From the NCBI RefSeq assembly GCF_030581075.1, contig NZ_JAUQSW010000009.1, positions 124,001 to 188,000 on the forward strand: a stretch of DNA of 64,000 nucleotides, read 5' to 3'. Positions 31,586 to 40,154 of the stretch are shown in pieces (the stretch's first letter is position 1; every line of letters starts with the position of its first letter). This DNA is from Hymenobacter cheonanensis (GTDB lineage Bacteria > Bacteroidota > Bacteroidia > Cytophagales > Hymenobacteraceae). Under the pieces are notes generated by a model, which was not told the origin of the DNA, made no database searches, and saw only the letters and a list, made by a program, of their open reading frames with translations. Both the position numbers and the translations under genes were made by a program.

Positions 31586-33715
31586 ATGGGTAAGAAATTT
31601 GCACTATTATTATTTATTATTCAACAAGTCTCTTTTTACTCTCATGCGGCGACTTACTATGTCAGCTCGCAGGGCAGCGACGCGCAAGCGGGGACTTCCA
31701 TTGCCAACGCGTGGCGCTCGCTTAAAAGAGTGAATGCCACCACGTTTAAGCCCGGCGACCGCCTGCTGTTTGAGGCGGGCCAAACGTTCGGCGGCACCCT
31801 GGTGCTGCAAGGCGCGGGCACCGCGGCCCAGCCCATTGTGGTAAGCTCGTATGGCAGCGGGCCGGCTACCATTGCCAGCGGCACCGCGGCCGGCTTTTAT
31901 AGCTACAACGCGGCGGGCATCGAGCTGCGGCGCCTGGCGTTTGTGGGCGCGGGCCGCCTCAGCAGCACAAATTCGGGCGTGGTTTTTTACCTCGACGCCC
32001 CTGGCACCAACCTCTCCTACCTGCGCCTCGACAGCCTCGACGTGAGTGGCTACCGCAGCTCGGGCATCTCCATCGGCAGCTGGCAGGGCAGCAGCGGCTA
32101 CTCCGATGTGCGCATTACGGCTAGCCAGGTGCACGCCAATGGCGAGGCCGGGCTGTCGTCGTACTCGGAGGGCCTGGCGGCTCATCACCAGTGGTATGTG
32201 GGCACTGTGCAGGCGTATGACAACGCGGGCCGGGCCGATGTGACCACCACCAACACCGGCAGCGGCATCCTGCTGTCGGGCATCGACGGGGCGCTCGTGG
32301 AGAACTGCCTGGCCTACCACAACGGCTGGCTGAATGCCAACCCCGACGGCGGCCCGGTGGGCATCTGGGGCTACTGCTGCAACAACCTGGTTATCCAGAA
32401 AAGCGAGTCGCACCACAACAGCTCGGGCACCGCACACGACGGCGGGGGCTTTGACCTCGACGGCGGCTGCACCAACTCGGTGCTGCAATACAACTACTCG
32501 CACGACAACGGCGGCCCCGGCTACCTGCTGGCCCAGTATTACGGAGCGCCCGCTATGCACGACGTAACCATTCGCTACAACGTGAGCAAGGACGATGCCC
32601 GGCGCGACAGCCAGGGCGCCCTGCTCGTATGGTCATCGGGCGACAACGGGGGGATTCAACGCGCTACTATTCACAACAATACGGTACTGCTCACGCCAAC
32701 CACCGACGGCTCCAGCCCCACGGCCGTGCTCATCACCAGCGGCGGCTTCAGCGACCTGGCCATCCGCAACAACGTGCTGCAAACCACCGGCGGCCTGCCG
32801 GTATTAGGCACGGTGAGCACCACCGGCCTGCGCCTGCAGGGCAACTGCTACTGGAACCCCAGCCAGCTGGTTATCGACTGGAACGGCACCCGCTACACCG
32901 ACCTGGCTAGCTGGCGCACCGCCACCGGCCAGGAGCAGTTGGGCACCGGCCGCCTCACCGGCCTCAACGCCGACCCCAAGCTGCCCGGCGCCGACCCCAC
33001 GCGGGCGCCCATGGCCATCTCGCCGGTGCGCGGGGCCGGCCTCAACCTGCAGGCTGAGTTCAATGTCAACCCGGGCCCGCAGGACTTTGTCGGCAACCCC
33101 ACCCCGGCCATGCCCACCGCGGGCAACATCGGCGCCCTGGAAAGCGTGACCACAACCGCCGCGCCCCTGCCCGTGGTGCTCACCGCCTTCACGGCCCAGC
33201 GCGTGGGCCCGGCGGCCCAGCTAGGCTGGCACACGGCTTCGGAGGCCGGCAATGCGTTTTTTGTGGTGGAGTACAGCCTCGATGGCATCACCTTCACGAG
33301 CCTGGGCCAGGTGCCCGGCCAGGGCACCAGCACGCAGCCGCACACCTACAGCTATACCGATGCCAACCTGGCGCAGTACCCGGCCGGCCCGGTGTACTAC
33401 CGCCTGCGGCAGGTCGATACCGATGGGCAGGCCACCTACTCGCCGGTGCGCACCCTAGCGGGCCTGGGCGCCGGCCCGGCCGCCCAGGCCCGCCTGCACG
33501 TGTACCCCAACCCGGCCGCGCCCACCGCGCGCATAGTGGTGCAAGCCAGCGCAGGCACCCAGGTGCAGCTCCTCGACATTCGGGGGCAGCTGCTGGCGAG
33601 CGTGCCGGTGGCCGGCGATGGCTCGGCTAGCCTGCTGCCTACCAGCGGCCTCGCGGCGGGCCTGTACATTGTGCGCTGCGGCACCCAGAGCACCCGCTTG
33701 CTGCTCACGCAATAG
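31586..33715 (+). CDS. Secreted right-handed beta-helix protein with T9SS sorting domain
   Basis: 709 residues. Signal peptide (FALLLFIIQQVSFYSHA) followed by a parallel beta-helix of about residues 23-510 with repeated short strands and N/G turns (YYVSSQGSDAQAGTSIANAWRSL, GIELRRLAFVGAG, LVIQKSESHHNSSG). The start resembles polysaccharide-lyase-like PL families. A fibronectin-like region (VVLTAFTAQRVGPAAQLGWHTASEAGNAFFVVE) precedes the C-terminal type A sorting domain (YPNPAAPTARIVV ... LAAGLYIVRCGTQSTRLLL). It is probably exported by the type IX system and attached to the surface or released. The first 20 codons are AT-rich like the leader. Confidence 0.88.
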   Translation: MGKKFALLLFIIQQVSFYSHAATYYVSSQGSDAQAGTSIANAWRSLKRVNATTFKPGDRLLFEAGQTFGGTLVLQGAGTAAQPIVVSSYGSGPATIASGTAAGFYSYNAAGIELRRLAFVGAGRLSSTNSGVVFYLDAPGTNLSYLRLDSLDVSGYRSSGISIGSWQGSSGYSDVRITASQVHANGEAGLSSYSEGLAAHHQWYVGTVQAYDNAGRADVTTTNTGSGILLSGIDGALVENCLAYHNGWLNANPDGGPVGIWGYCCNNLVIQKSESHHNSSGTAHDGGGFDLDGGCTNSVLQYNYSHDNGGPGYLLAQYYGAPAMHDVTIRYNVSKDDARRDSQGALLVWSSGDNGGIQRATIHNNTVLLTPTTDGSSPTAVLITSGGFSDLAIRNNVLQTTGGLPVLGTVSTTGLRLQGNCYWNPSQLVIDWNGTRYTDLASWRTATGQEQLGTGRLTGLNADPKLPGADPTRAPMAISPVRGAGLNLQAEFNVNPGPQDFVGNPTPAMPTAGNIGALESVTTTAAPLPVVLTAFTAQRVGPAAQLGWHTASEAGNAFFVVEYSLDGITFTSLGQVPGQGTSTQPHTYSYTDANLAQYPAGPVYYRLRQVDTDGQATYSPVRTLAGLGAGPAAQARLHVYPNPAAPTARIVVQASAGTQVQLLDIRGQLLASVPVAGDGSASLLPTSGLAAGLYIVRCGTQSTRLLLTQ

Positions 33716-33740
33716 CGCGCGTCGCCCGACCCCACGGCCA

Positions 33741-33787
33741 GCCCTGCCGCCGGTTGAGCCAGCTAGCTGGCCAACCGGCGGCAGGGC
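33741..33787 (+). terminator. Hairpin after the beta-helix gene
   Basis: A perfect 16-base stem (33741-33756 with 33772-33787) encloses a second palindrome GCCAGCTAGCTGGC. It starts 25 bases after the stop codon. No T-run follows, so termination would depend on the long stem. Confidence 0.6.
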
Positions 33788-33834
33788 TAGCGGCTTTAAC
33801 CAGCATCTTTGCCTGCCCTTCACTCCTACTACCT

Positions 33835-34368
33835 ATGCCTGCTCCTGACCTCGACCCGCTGCGCTATCCCATTGGCCGGCCGCAGCTGCCCACCGCTCCC
33901 CTTTCGCCCGCCGAGCGTGCTGGCTATTTGCAGCAGCTAGCCGAGCTGCCCGCCCAGCTTACGGCGGCGGCCCGGCGGGTGGGCGGCGAGCGCCTGCAGC
34001 GCCCCTACCGCCCGGGCGGCTGGACGGGCCGCCAGGTAGTGCACCACATGGCCGACTCGCACCTAAACGCCTACACCCGCTTCCGGCTGGCCCTTACCGA
34101 AGACAATCCTACCATTCGCCCTTACGACGAAGCGGCCTGGGCCGAGCTGCCCGACGTGGCCGCCACGCCCATTACCGTATCGTTGGCCCTGCTCGAAAGC
34201 CTGCACAGCCGCTGGCTCACGCTGTTGCACCACCTCGACGAGGCACAGTGGCAGCGCACGTTTTACCACCCAGGCTCGCAAAAAACGGCTACCCTCGAGC
34301 AAACGCTGGTACTCTACGCCTGGCACGGCCAGCACCACGTGGCGCACTTGCAACTCTTAGCGACCTAA
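33835..34368 (+). CDS. YfiT/BstA-like bacillithiol transferase (DinB superfamily)
   Basis: 177 residues of four-helix-bundle type. The opening LDPLRYPIGRPQLP and the motif WTGRQVVHHMADSHLNAYTRF match YfiT-type metal-dependent hydrolases/bacillithiol S-transferases. Metal-binding histidines are expected in VHHMADSH and in the C-terminal YAWHGQHHVAHL. Such enzymes join bacillithiol to electrophiles for detoxification. A near-match to the -7 promoter box (CATCTTTG, 33804-33811) lies upstream. A strong bidirectional terminator follows. Confidence 0.88.
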   Translation: MPAPDLDPLRYPIGRPQLPTAPLSPAERAGYLQQLAELPAQLTAAARRVGGERLQRPYRPGGWTGRQVVHHMADSHLNAYTRFRLALTEDNPTIRPYDEAAWAELPDVAATPITVSLALLESLHSRWLTLLHHLDEAQWQRTFYHPGSQKTATLEQTLVLYAWHGQHHVAHLQLLAT

Positions 34369-34379
34369 AACCATGCCTA

Positions 34380-34441
34380 GCGCTAACACAACGCCGGCCG
34401 GCCACTCCCTGCGGAATAGCCGGCCGGCGTTGTGTCAGCGC
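34380..34441. terminator. Bidirectional terminator between convergent genes
   Basis: 23-base arms 34380-34402 and 34419-34441 (GCGCTAACACAACGCCGG onward) with one mismatch and a 16-base loop. It fills the gap between the bacillithiol transferase and the TPR lipoprotein genes. Confidence 0.75.
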
Positions 34442-34446
34442 GAGGG

Positions 34447-35319
34447 CTATTTATTGCCGCCGCGCACCAGGCTGCTGCCTTTGCCGTAGCGGCGCAGGCT
34501 TTTTTCGGCCTCGGGGTTCAGCCGGGCGGCTTTTTCGAGGTCCCGGCGGGCTTCCTTCATGCGGTCGAAGCTGGCGTAGCTGATGCCCCGGTACTCGATA
34601 GCATCGGCGTAGAGCGAGTCGATGGCGATGGCGCGGGTAAAGTCCGATACGGCCGGCTTATACTGATACATCTGCATTTTGGCCACGCCTCGCCCGAAAA
34701 AGGCCTCCTTGTCATCGGGTCGAAACTTCACGGCGCCGCTAAAATCATTGGCGGCGGCTTTGTACTCCTTCAGCATCAGCTCGTTCACGCCCTTGTTGTA
34801 GTACACATCGGGGTTGCCGCGCATGGTGCGCAGAGCCGCCACGTAGTCGGGTTTGGCGTCTTTGTAATTCTTCAGGTTAGAATAGGCCTTGGCCCGCTCG
34901 AAGTGGGCGCGGGCATCTTTAGGCTTGGTTTTGAGCACCAGGTTGGCGCGGGCCAGCTGGTAGCGGTAGTCGGCGGTGCTCATCTTGCGCTCGGCGGCGC
35001 GCTCGGCGGCGGCGGCGGCCGTCGAGAGGGCCTCGGGGTCGGCGGTGGCCGTGGCGGCTTCGGCCGAAGGCGCATCGAGGGTTTCGACGGGCACGGCTGC
35101 TGCTGCGGCCGTGGCGGCCGTGCCCGCCGCGGCGGGGTCGGGCGTGGGCAGGGCCGTGACGTCGGTCGCCGCTGGGGCCGCAGCGGTAGTGGGCGCGCTG
35201 CGCGTAACGGCGGCCGTGCCGGCGGCGGGCCGGTCGGTTTCGGTGGTGGTGGCGCAGCCGCTGGCCAAGGTGAGTAAGGCCAACGCGGCGGGCGCGCAAA
35301 AGGTAGAGAGCGAGTTCAT
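34447..35319 (-). CDS. TPR-repeat lipoprotein
   Basis: 290 residues from ATG 35319, giving a lipoprotein signal with the lipobox LASGC. A Thr/Ala/Pro-rich linker (about 25-110) leads to a set of TPR units (ARAHFERAKAYSNLKNYKDAKPDYVAAL, PDVYYNKGVNELMLKEYKAAANDFSGAV, KEAFFGRGVAKMQMYQYKPAVSDFTRAI, ADAIEYRGISYASFDRMKEARRDLEKA). It probably acts as a protein-interaction scaffold in the envelope. Partner unknown. Confidence 0.88.
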   Translation of the reverse strand: MNSLSTFCAPAALALLTLASGCATTTETDRPAAGTAAVTRSAPTTAAAPAATDVTALPTPDPAAAGTAATAAAAAVPVETLDAPSAEAATATADPEALSTAAAAAERAAERKMSTADYRYQLARANLVLKTKPKDARAHFERAKAYSNLKNYKDAKPDYVAALRTMRGNPDVYYNKGVNELMLKEYKAAANDFSGAVKFRPDDKEAFFGRGVAKMQMYQYKPAVSDFTRAIAIDSLYADAIEYRGISYASFDRMKEARRDLEKAARLNPEAEKSLRRYGKGSSLVRGGNK

Positions 35320-35456
35320 TAAGAAGAAAAATAAATAGGCCAGCCGGCCGCTTTGCCGGCGCATCGGGTCTTCTACGAAAAAGTGCCGCCAGGGTAACGG
35401 CAAAAAGTAAGCGCTGCTACAAAAAGTCTCCCGAACTGCTAGCCCGGCGCCGGGGT

Positions 35457-35464
35457 TATCTTTG
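35457..35464 (+). promoter_or_regulatory. Putative -7 promoter box of lpdA
   Basis: TATCTTTG matches TAnnTTTG exactly, 58 bases before the lpdA start codon, in the region divergent from the TPR lipoprotein gene. Confidence 0.5.
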
Positions 35465-35522
35465 CCGGCCCCGGCCCGGCTGGCGGCTTTTTCTATTTCA
35501 TTCCTCCGTTTAAGTTAACCTC

Positions 35523-36920
35523 ATGGCATTGCAATTTGACCTGGTAGTAATTGGCTCAGGGCCCGGTGGGTACGTGGCCGCCATCCGCGCTTCGCAGCTA
35601 GGGCTGAAAGTGGGCGTGGTTGAGCGCGAAAGCCTCGGCGGCATCTGCCTCAACTGGGGCTGCATCCCCACCAAGGCCCTGCTCAAAACCGCCCAGGTGT
35701 ACGAATACCTCCAGCACGCGCAGGACTACGGCCTGACGGTGAAGGAGGCGGGCTTCGATTTTGAGGCCGTTATCAAGCGCAGCCGGGGCGTGGCCGACGG
35801 CATGAGCAAGGGCATCAACTTCCTGTTCAAGAAGAACAAAATCGAAACCGTGGCCGGCACCGGCAAGCTGCTGGCCCCCGGCAAGGTAGAAGTGACCCGC
35901 GCCGACGGCACTAAGGAAACCGTGGAGGCCAAGAGCATTATTCTGGCCACGGGCGCCCGCGCCCGCCAGCTGCCCAACCTGCCCATCGACGACAAGAAAA
36001 TCATCGGCTACCGCAAGGCCATGACCCCCGACAGCCTGCCCAAGCGCATGGTGGTGGTGGGCTCGGGCGCCATTGGCGTTGAGTTTGCCTACTTCTACCG
36101 CGCTATGGGCACCGAGGTTACCATCGTGGAGTACCTGCCGCGCATCGTGCCCGTAGAGGACGAAGAGGTATCACGCCAGATGGAGAAATCCTACAAGAAG
36201 CTGGGCATCAACATCCTCACCAGCGCCGAGGTAACCAAGGTGGATACCACCAGCGGCCCCGGCTGCAACGTGTTTATCAAAACGGCCAAGGGTGAGCAGC
36301 AGATTGCCTGCGACGTGGTGCTGAGCGCCGTGGGCGTGCAAACCAACCTCGAAAACCTGGGCCTCGAAGAGCTGGGCATTAAAGTGGAGAAGGGCCGCGT
36401 GCTCGTCGATAACTTCTACCAGACCAACGTGCCCGGCATCTACGCCATCGGCGACATTGTGCCCGGCCCAGCGCTAGCCCACGTGGCCTCGGCCGAGGGC
36501 ATTATCTGCGTGGAGAAAATCGCGGGCCACCACCCCGAGCCGCTCAACTACCAGAACATTCCCGGTTGCACCTACGCCCAGCCCGAAATTGCCAGCGTGG
36601 GCTTCACCGAGGCCGAAGCCAAGGCCAAGGGCTACGACGTGCGGGTGGGCAAATTCCCGTTCTCGGCCTCCGGCAAAGCCTCGGCCGCCGGCGCCAAGGA
36701 CGGCTTCGTGAAGGTGATTTTCGACAAGAAATACGGCGAGTGGCTCGGCGCCCACATGATTGGGGCCAACGTGACCGAGATGATTGCCGAGGTAGTGGTA
36801 GCCCGCAAGCTCGAAACCACCGGCCACGAAATCATCAAGGCGGTGCACCCCCACCCCACCATGAGCGAGGCCATTATGGAAGCCGCCGCCGCGGCCTACG
36901 ACGAGGTCATTCACCTGTAA
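35523..36920 (+). CDS. lpdA: Dihydrolipoyl dehydrogenase (E3)
   Basis: 465-residue FAD flavoenzyme that reoxidises lipoyl groups of 2-oxoacid dehydrogenases with NAD. N-terminal FAD motif VIGSGPGGYVAAI, redox-active disulfide GGICLNWGCIPTK, NAD-binding VVGSGAIGVEFAYFY, second FAD motif YAIGDIVPGPALAH, and C-terminal catalytic His-Glu in VHPHPTMSEAIMEA. Length is standard. It stands as a single gene, with its own promoter box and a terminator after it. Likely serves the pyruvate dehydrogenase whose E2 lies at the left edge. Confidence 0.96.
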   Translation: MALQFDLVVIGSGPGGYVAAIRASQLGLKVGVVERESLGGICLNWGCIPTKALLKTAQVYEYLQHAQDYGLTVKEAGFDFEAVIKRSRGVADGMSKGINFLFKKNKIETVAGTGKLLAPGKVEVTRADGTKETVEAKSIILATGARARQLPNLPIDDKKIIGYRKAMTPDSLPKRMVVVGSGAIGVEFAYFYRAMGTEVTIVEYLPRIVPVEDEEVSRQMEKSYKKLGINILTSAEVTKVDTTSGPGCNVFIKTAKGEQQIACDVVLSAVGVQTNLENLGLEELGIKVEKGRVLVDNFYQTNVPGIYAIGDIVPGPALAHVASAEGIICVEKIAGHHPEPLNYQNIPGCTYAQPEIASVGFTEAEAKAKGYDVRVGKFPFSASGKASAAGAKDGFVKVIFDKKYGEWLGAHMIGANVTEMIAEVVVARKLETTGHEIIKAVHPHPTMSEAIMEAAAAAYDEVIHL

Positions 36921-36972
36921 GACAACTCTGCTGGCCACTTATCTCAAGTGATGGTTCAGCCAGACGTTCACT

Positions 36973-37005
36973 AAAAAAGGCCCCGCACACTGCGGGGCCT
37001 TTTTT
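36973..37005. terminator. Terminator after lpdA (bidirectional form)
   Basis: Perfect 15-base stem (36973-36987 with 36991-37005): A-run, GGCCCCGCA, CAC loop, TGCGGGGCC, T-run. It can serve both lpdA and the convergent yceI gene. Confidence 0.9.
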
Positions 37006-37029
37006 AATGCGCTAGCTATTTTTCGGTCA

Positions 37030-37680
37030 CTAGCCTTGCTTGGCTACTACGTTGAACGTCAAGTCGAACGTATCGTAAATAGCTTTGTCGCCGATGCTGT
37101 CGAAGAAGGTTTTCGAGCCGTACTTCAGGCCAAACTTCGTGCGGTCGATGGTGACCTTGCCGGTGGCGGCGGCCACGCCGTTTTTCACGCCCACTTTGGC
37201 CGGGAAGCTGATTTGCTGCGTCACGCCCTTAATGGTCATGTCGCCGGTGATGGTGGCGTTGTCGGCGTTGGCAGCGGCGCCGGCAATCGGCTTCACGCTG
37301 GTGATTTTGAAGGTCGAGGTGGGGTACTTTTCAGCGCCGAAAAAGTCGTCGCTGCTCATGTGGCCCACAAACTTGGCGTGGTTGCTGGCGTCGGTGATGT
37401 CGGTGGCCTTCATCGACTTCATGTCCACTACCACCGTGCCGCCTACTACCTGGTTGCCATTTACTTGCAGGTCGCCGCTGGCAAACTGCATGGTGCCGTT
37501 GTGGCCGTGGGTTACGGCTTTGCCCTCCCAGCCCAGGGTGCTGAGCTGCGGCTGCAGCTTGTACGACACAATTTTGGCGGTAGCGCTGGTCGCAGCCTTC
37601 GGCGCCTTCAGGGCGAACGTGGCGGCGGGAGCGGCAAGCAGGGCGGCGCCGAGCAGGGCGGGCATCAGAATCTTTTTCAT
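37030..37680 (-). CDS. YceI family periplasmic protein
   Basis: 216 residues from ATG 37680, with signal peptide MKKILMPALLGAALLAAPAATFA. The mature domain is a YceI-type lipocalin-like barrel: LGWEGKAVTHGHNGTMQFASGDLQV, VVGGTVVVDMKSMKATDI, HAKFVGHMSSDDFFGAEKYPTSTFKI and DRTKFGLKYGSKTFFDSIGDKAIYDTFDL. Such proteins bind isoprenoid lipids and are often stress- or base-induced. It lies 72 bases downstream of a MarR gene on the same strand, a common pairing in Bacteroidota. Confidence 0.93.
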   Translation of the reverse strand: MKKILMPALLGAALLAAPAATFALKAPKAATSATAKIVSYKLQPQLSTLGWEGKAVTHGHNGTMQFASGDLQVNGNQVVGGTVVVDMKSMKATDITDASNHAKFVGHMSSDDFFGAEKYPTSTFKITSVKPIAGAAANADNATITGDMTIKGVTQQISFPAKVGVKNGVAAATGKVTIDRTKFGLKYGSKTFFDSIGDKAIYDTFDLTFNVVAKQG

Positions 37681-37752
37681 GACAGTATGGGGTAAGAAGA
37701 AAAAAGGGAGAGAGAAGATAACTGCGGGGCTAGTGGGCGGGCTAGCCAATTT

Positions 37753-38208
37753 TCAGGCCCGAATTTTATCGAGAAGCTCGTTGAGCTGCGCCGCCTCACT
37801 ATCGGAGAGGGCGCTCATGCCGTTCTGGCGAATGTCGGTGAGGCCGCTGTCGTCAATCTGGCCCAGCAGGGCCAGGCCCGCGTCGGTAATGCAGATGTCG
37901 ACGGCGCGGCGGTTGGCGGGGCACACGGTGCGCGTCACGAGCTTTTTTTCCTCCAGCTTGTCCACAATGCGCGAGGCGTTGCTGGTCTTATCGAGCATGC
38001 GGTCGATGAGCAGCGCGACCGTGGCGGGCTTGGGGTGCTGGCCGCGCAAGATGCGCAGCACGTTAAATTGCGGCAGCGTAAGGCCGTAGGGCCGAAACGC
38101 CGCCGCCTGCCGCAGCGACAGCCAGCCCGAGGTATAAATAATGTTGAGGTAAGCCTTCTGGCCCTCGCTTTGGAAGGTGGGCTGCTTGATTTCGTCTTCG
38201 AGGCGCAC
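37753..38208 (-). CDS. MarR family transcriptional regulator
   Basis: 151 residues, winged helix-turn-helix. Core motifs: LTLPQFNVLRILRG, PATVALLIDRMLDKTSNASRIVDKLEEKKLVTR (recognition helix) and the wing NRRAVDICITDAGLALL. The start appears to be GTG 38208: an in-frame stop lies just upstream and no ATG is available. A palindromic site 26 bases upstream suggests autoregulation and control of the following yceI gene. Confidence 0.9.
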   Translation of the reverse strand: MRLEDEIKQPTFQSEGQKAYLNIIYTSGWLSLRQAAAFRPYGLTLPQFNVLRILRGQHPKPATVALLIDRMLDKTSNASRIVDKLEEKKLVTRTVCPANRRAVDICITDAGLALLGQIDDSGLTDIRQNGMSALSDSEAAQLNELLDKIRA

Positions 38209-38234
38209 GACTAACTATTGATTACGACTGCAAA

Positions 38235-38258
38235 TTTAGTGTACATACATTAAATGTA
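38235..38258. promoter_or_regulatory. Probable MarR operator
   Basis: Half-sites TTTAGTGTA (38235-38243) and TACATTAAA (38246-38254) form an inverted repeat with one mismatch and a two-base spacer. The second half-site also forms the perfect palindrome TACATTAAATGTA (38246-38258). Placement 26 bases upstream of the marR start is ideal for autorepression. Confidence 0.6.
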
Positions 38259-38355
38259 GCAACACTGTTTCCATTTTTTCACTCTTTTTTTTTACCTGCG
38301 TAGAAGGCGCTGGCTTTTGCCAAGTACCTACTCACTCTTTCCAACTCCTCACCTT

Positions 38356-38925
38356 ATGCGTTTTTCTTCTTTTGCCGCTGCCGCGCTGCTAGGGGCCACC
38401 CTGTCGCTAACCGCCTTCACCAGCCAGGCGCAGTCGGGCGGCACGCCCATTCGGCCTAACCGCAACGCCCAGTTTGTGTTTCGCAACGGGGAAGTGGTGC
38501 AGCGTTTGGGCACCCAAATTACGCCCCTCGCGCAGAACGTGCGGCTGCCCAACGGCACCAAAATCAACGTAAAAAGCGGCATTGTGGAGTTTCCGGGCGG
38601 CAAAATCACCAGCCTGCACGAAAACGACTACATCAATGCCGAGGGGGGCATCGTGTTCAGCACGCCGCAGAGCGCCGCCGCCGCCCGCGGCGACAACTCG
38701 GTGCCCGCCGATGCCAAGTATGATAAATACGTGCAGGTGGGCACGGCGCCCACCACCATTACCGGCGACGCGCCCAACGAGCGCGAGCAGCTGCTGATGC
38801 AAAAAGTGGAGCTGCTGACCCGCAAAGTGACGCTATTGCAGCAAACCCACCCCAACGCGCCCGATACCGACGTGGTAGACAAGCAGCTGCAAGCGCTTGA
38901 TGTGCGCCTCAAAGAGCTGAAGTAA
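38356..38925 (+). CDS. Secreted DUF6799-like protein
   Basis: 189 residues with a signal peptide (RFSSFAAAALLGATLSLTAFTSQAQ). Two tandem beta motifs follow (NAQFVFRNGEVVQRLGTQITPL and VRLPNGTKINVKSGIVEFPGGKITSLHENDYINAEGGI), the DUF6799 pattern seen in many Hymenobacter-type genomes. The C-terminus is a coiled coil (LLMQKVELLTRKVTLLQQT). Function unknown. It is divergent from marR. Confidence 0.78.
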   Translation: MRFSSFAAAALLGATLSLTAFTSQAQSGGTPIRPNRNAQFVFRNGEVVQRLGTQITPLAQNVRLPNGTKINVKSGIVEFPGGKITSLHENDYINAEGGIVFSTPQSAAAARGDNSVPADAKYDKYVQVGTAPTTITGDAPNEREQLLMQKVELLTRKVTLLQQTHPNAPDTDVVDKQLQALDVRLKELK

Positions 38926-38972
38926 AACGCGGGGGGCTAGCCCCCACCCCCGGCCCCAAGGCCGCTGCCCGG

Positions 38973-39995
38973 CTAGGGGCGGCGGCCTTTTTCGGTTTGC
39001 AGCAGCTCGCCGGCCTCCTCGCGCACCAGGCCAAAGGGCTCGTGGCGCACAATGAGCAGGCCGTCGAGGTCGTGCACCTCGGCCAGGGCGCTGATTTGCA
39101 GCGCCGACCAGATGCCGAGCGAGGTTTCGACCATGCAGCCCAGCATGGGTAGTAGGCCGTGGGCGCGGGTTTGGCGCAGCAGCTCGATGCCGCGCCGGTA
39201 GCCGCCGGCCTTCATCAGCTTCACGTTGACGCCGTGAAACTGCCGGGCAATCTCTTCAAAATCAGCCTCGTCGGTCACCGACTCGTCGGCCAGCAGCGGC
39301 ACGCCCGCGCGGGGGCGCAGGTAGCGGTAGTCGGCGGCGCAGGCGGCAGGCAGCGGCTGCTCCAGCAGCTGCAGGCGCAGGCCCGGTATGGGGGCCGCCT
39401 GCTCCAGAAATTGCAGCAGGCTATCGGCATCGGGCCAGGCCTCGTTGCCATCCACGAGCAGCGCGCGGCCGGGCACGGCCGCCGCCACGGCGCGCAGCAG
39501 GTCGAGGCCCCCTTCCCGGTTTACCTTGATTTTCAGCAGCCGGAAGCGCTCGGCGTGGTGCCGCGCAATGAAGCCCGCCACCTCGCCCGGCTCCATAATG
39601 GGCAGCGAAAACGCGGTGGCTACCCGCGCGCTGGGCTCGGGCACCCCCAGCCACTGCCACACCGGCTGCCCGGCCTGCGCGGCCAGGCAGTGCGTGAGGG
39701 CCGCCTCCAGCGCAAAGCGCAGGGCGTGGGCCACGGGCCGGGCCGCCAGCAGCGTCGTGAGGTCGTCGAGGGTATCGGCCTGGGCAAGGCCGTGGGCCAG
39801 CAGGTCGGCAAACTGGGCTTGCAGCAGGGCGGGCGTTTCGTCGTAGCGCACGTTGGGGGCGGCTTCGCCCCGGCCGGTGGCACCGGCCTGCGTGGCGTGC
39901 AGCACGAGGTTGATTTTGGCAGCGGAGGCGTTGCGCGAGAGTTTCCAGAGGTAGCTCAGCGGCAGCTCGTGGGTGGCTAGGGTCCAGGTTGTCAT
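38973..39995 (-). CDS. Dipeptide epimerase (enolase superfamily)
   Basis: 340 residues, muconate-lactonising subgroup of the enolase superfamily. Visible: GEAAPNVRYDET in the capping domain, LLKIKVNRE with the catalytic lysine pair, magnesium ligands in LLVDGNEAW, LLEQPL and LLADES, and the second-half lysine in VNVKLMKAGG. A DLD motif (HDLDGLLIV) near the C-terminus matches the DxD that binds the dipeptide amino group in L-Ala-D/L-Glu epimerases, favouring peptidoglycan peptide recycling. An o-succinylbenzoate synthase (menC) is the alternative but lacks support. Confidence 0.82.
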   Translation of the reverse strand: MTTWTLATHELPLSYLWKLSRNASAAKINLVLHATQAGATGRGEAAPNVRYDETPALLQAQFADLLAHGLAQADTLDDLTTLLAARPVAHALRFALEAALTHCLAAQAGQPVWQWLGVPEPSARVATAFSLPIMEPGEVAGFIARHHAERFRLLKIKVNREGGLDLLRAVAAAVPGRALLVDGNEAWPDADSLLQFLEQAAPIPGLRLQLLEQPLPAACAADYRYLRPRAGVPLLADESVTDEADFEEIARQFHGVNVKLMKAGGYRRGIELLRQTRAHGLLPMLGCMVETSLGIWSALQISALAEVHDLDGLLIVRHEPFGLVREEAGELLQTEKGRRP

Positions 39996-40115
39996 GAAGG
40001 GCAGCGGGCAGATAGCGCCCGCAAAGGTGGGGCCGGCGCTGCTATTAACCTGAGCCGGTGGCGGCTACCTGGCCGCTAGCCCGGCCGGGCGGCCGGGTTT
40101 CGGCGCGGCGTGCCG

Positions 40116-40122
40116 TACTTTG
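40116..40122 (+). promoter_or_regulatory. Putative -7 promoter box of the dicarboxylate symporter
   Basis: TACTTTG, a one-base-shorter form of TAnnTTTG, lies 32 bases before the ATG at 40155. Confidence 0.4.
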
Positions 40123-40154
40123 ATGCCTGTTTTCAGTTTGCTTTCATTTAGTGC

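Noticed and set aside
38973..39995. Assignment as menC (o-succinylbenzoate synthase)
   Set aside because: The C-terminal DLD motif and the GEAAPNVRYDET start fit dipeptide epimerases better, and it is not with the men genes.
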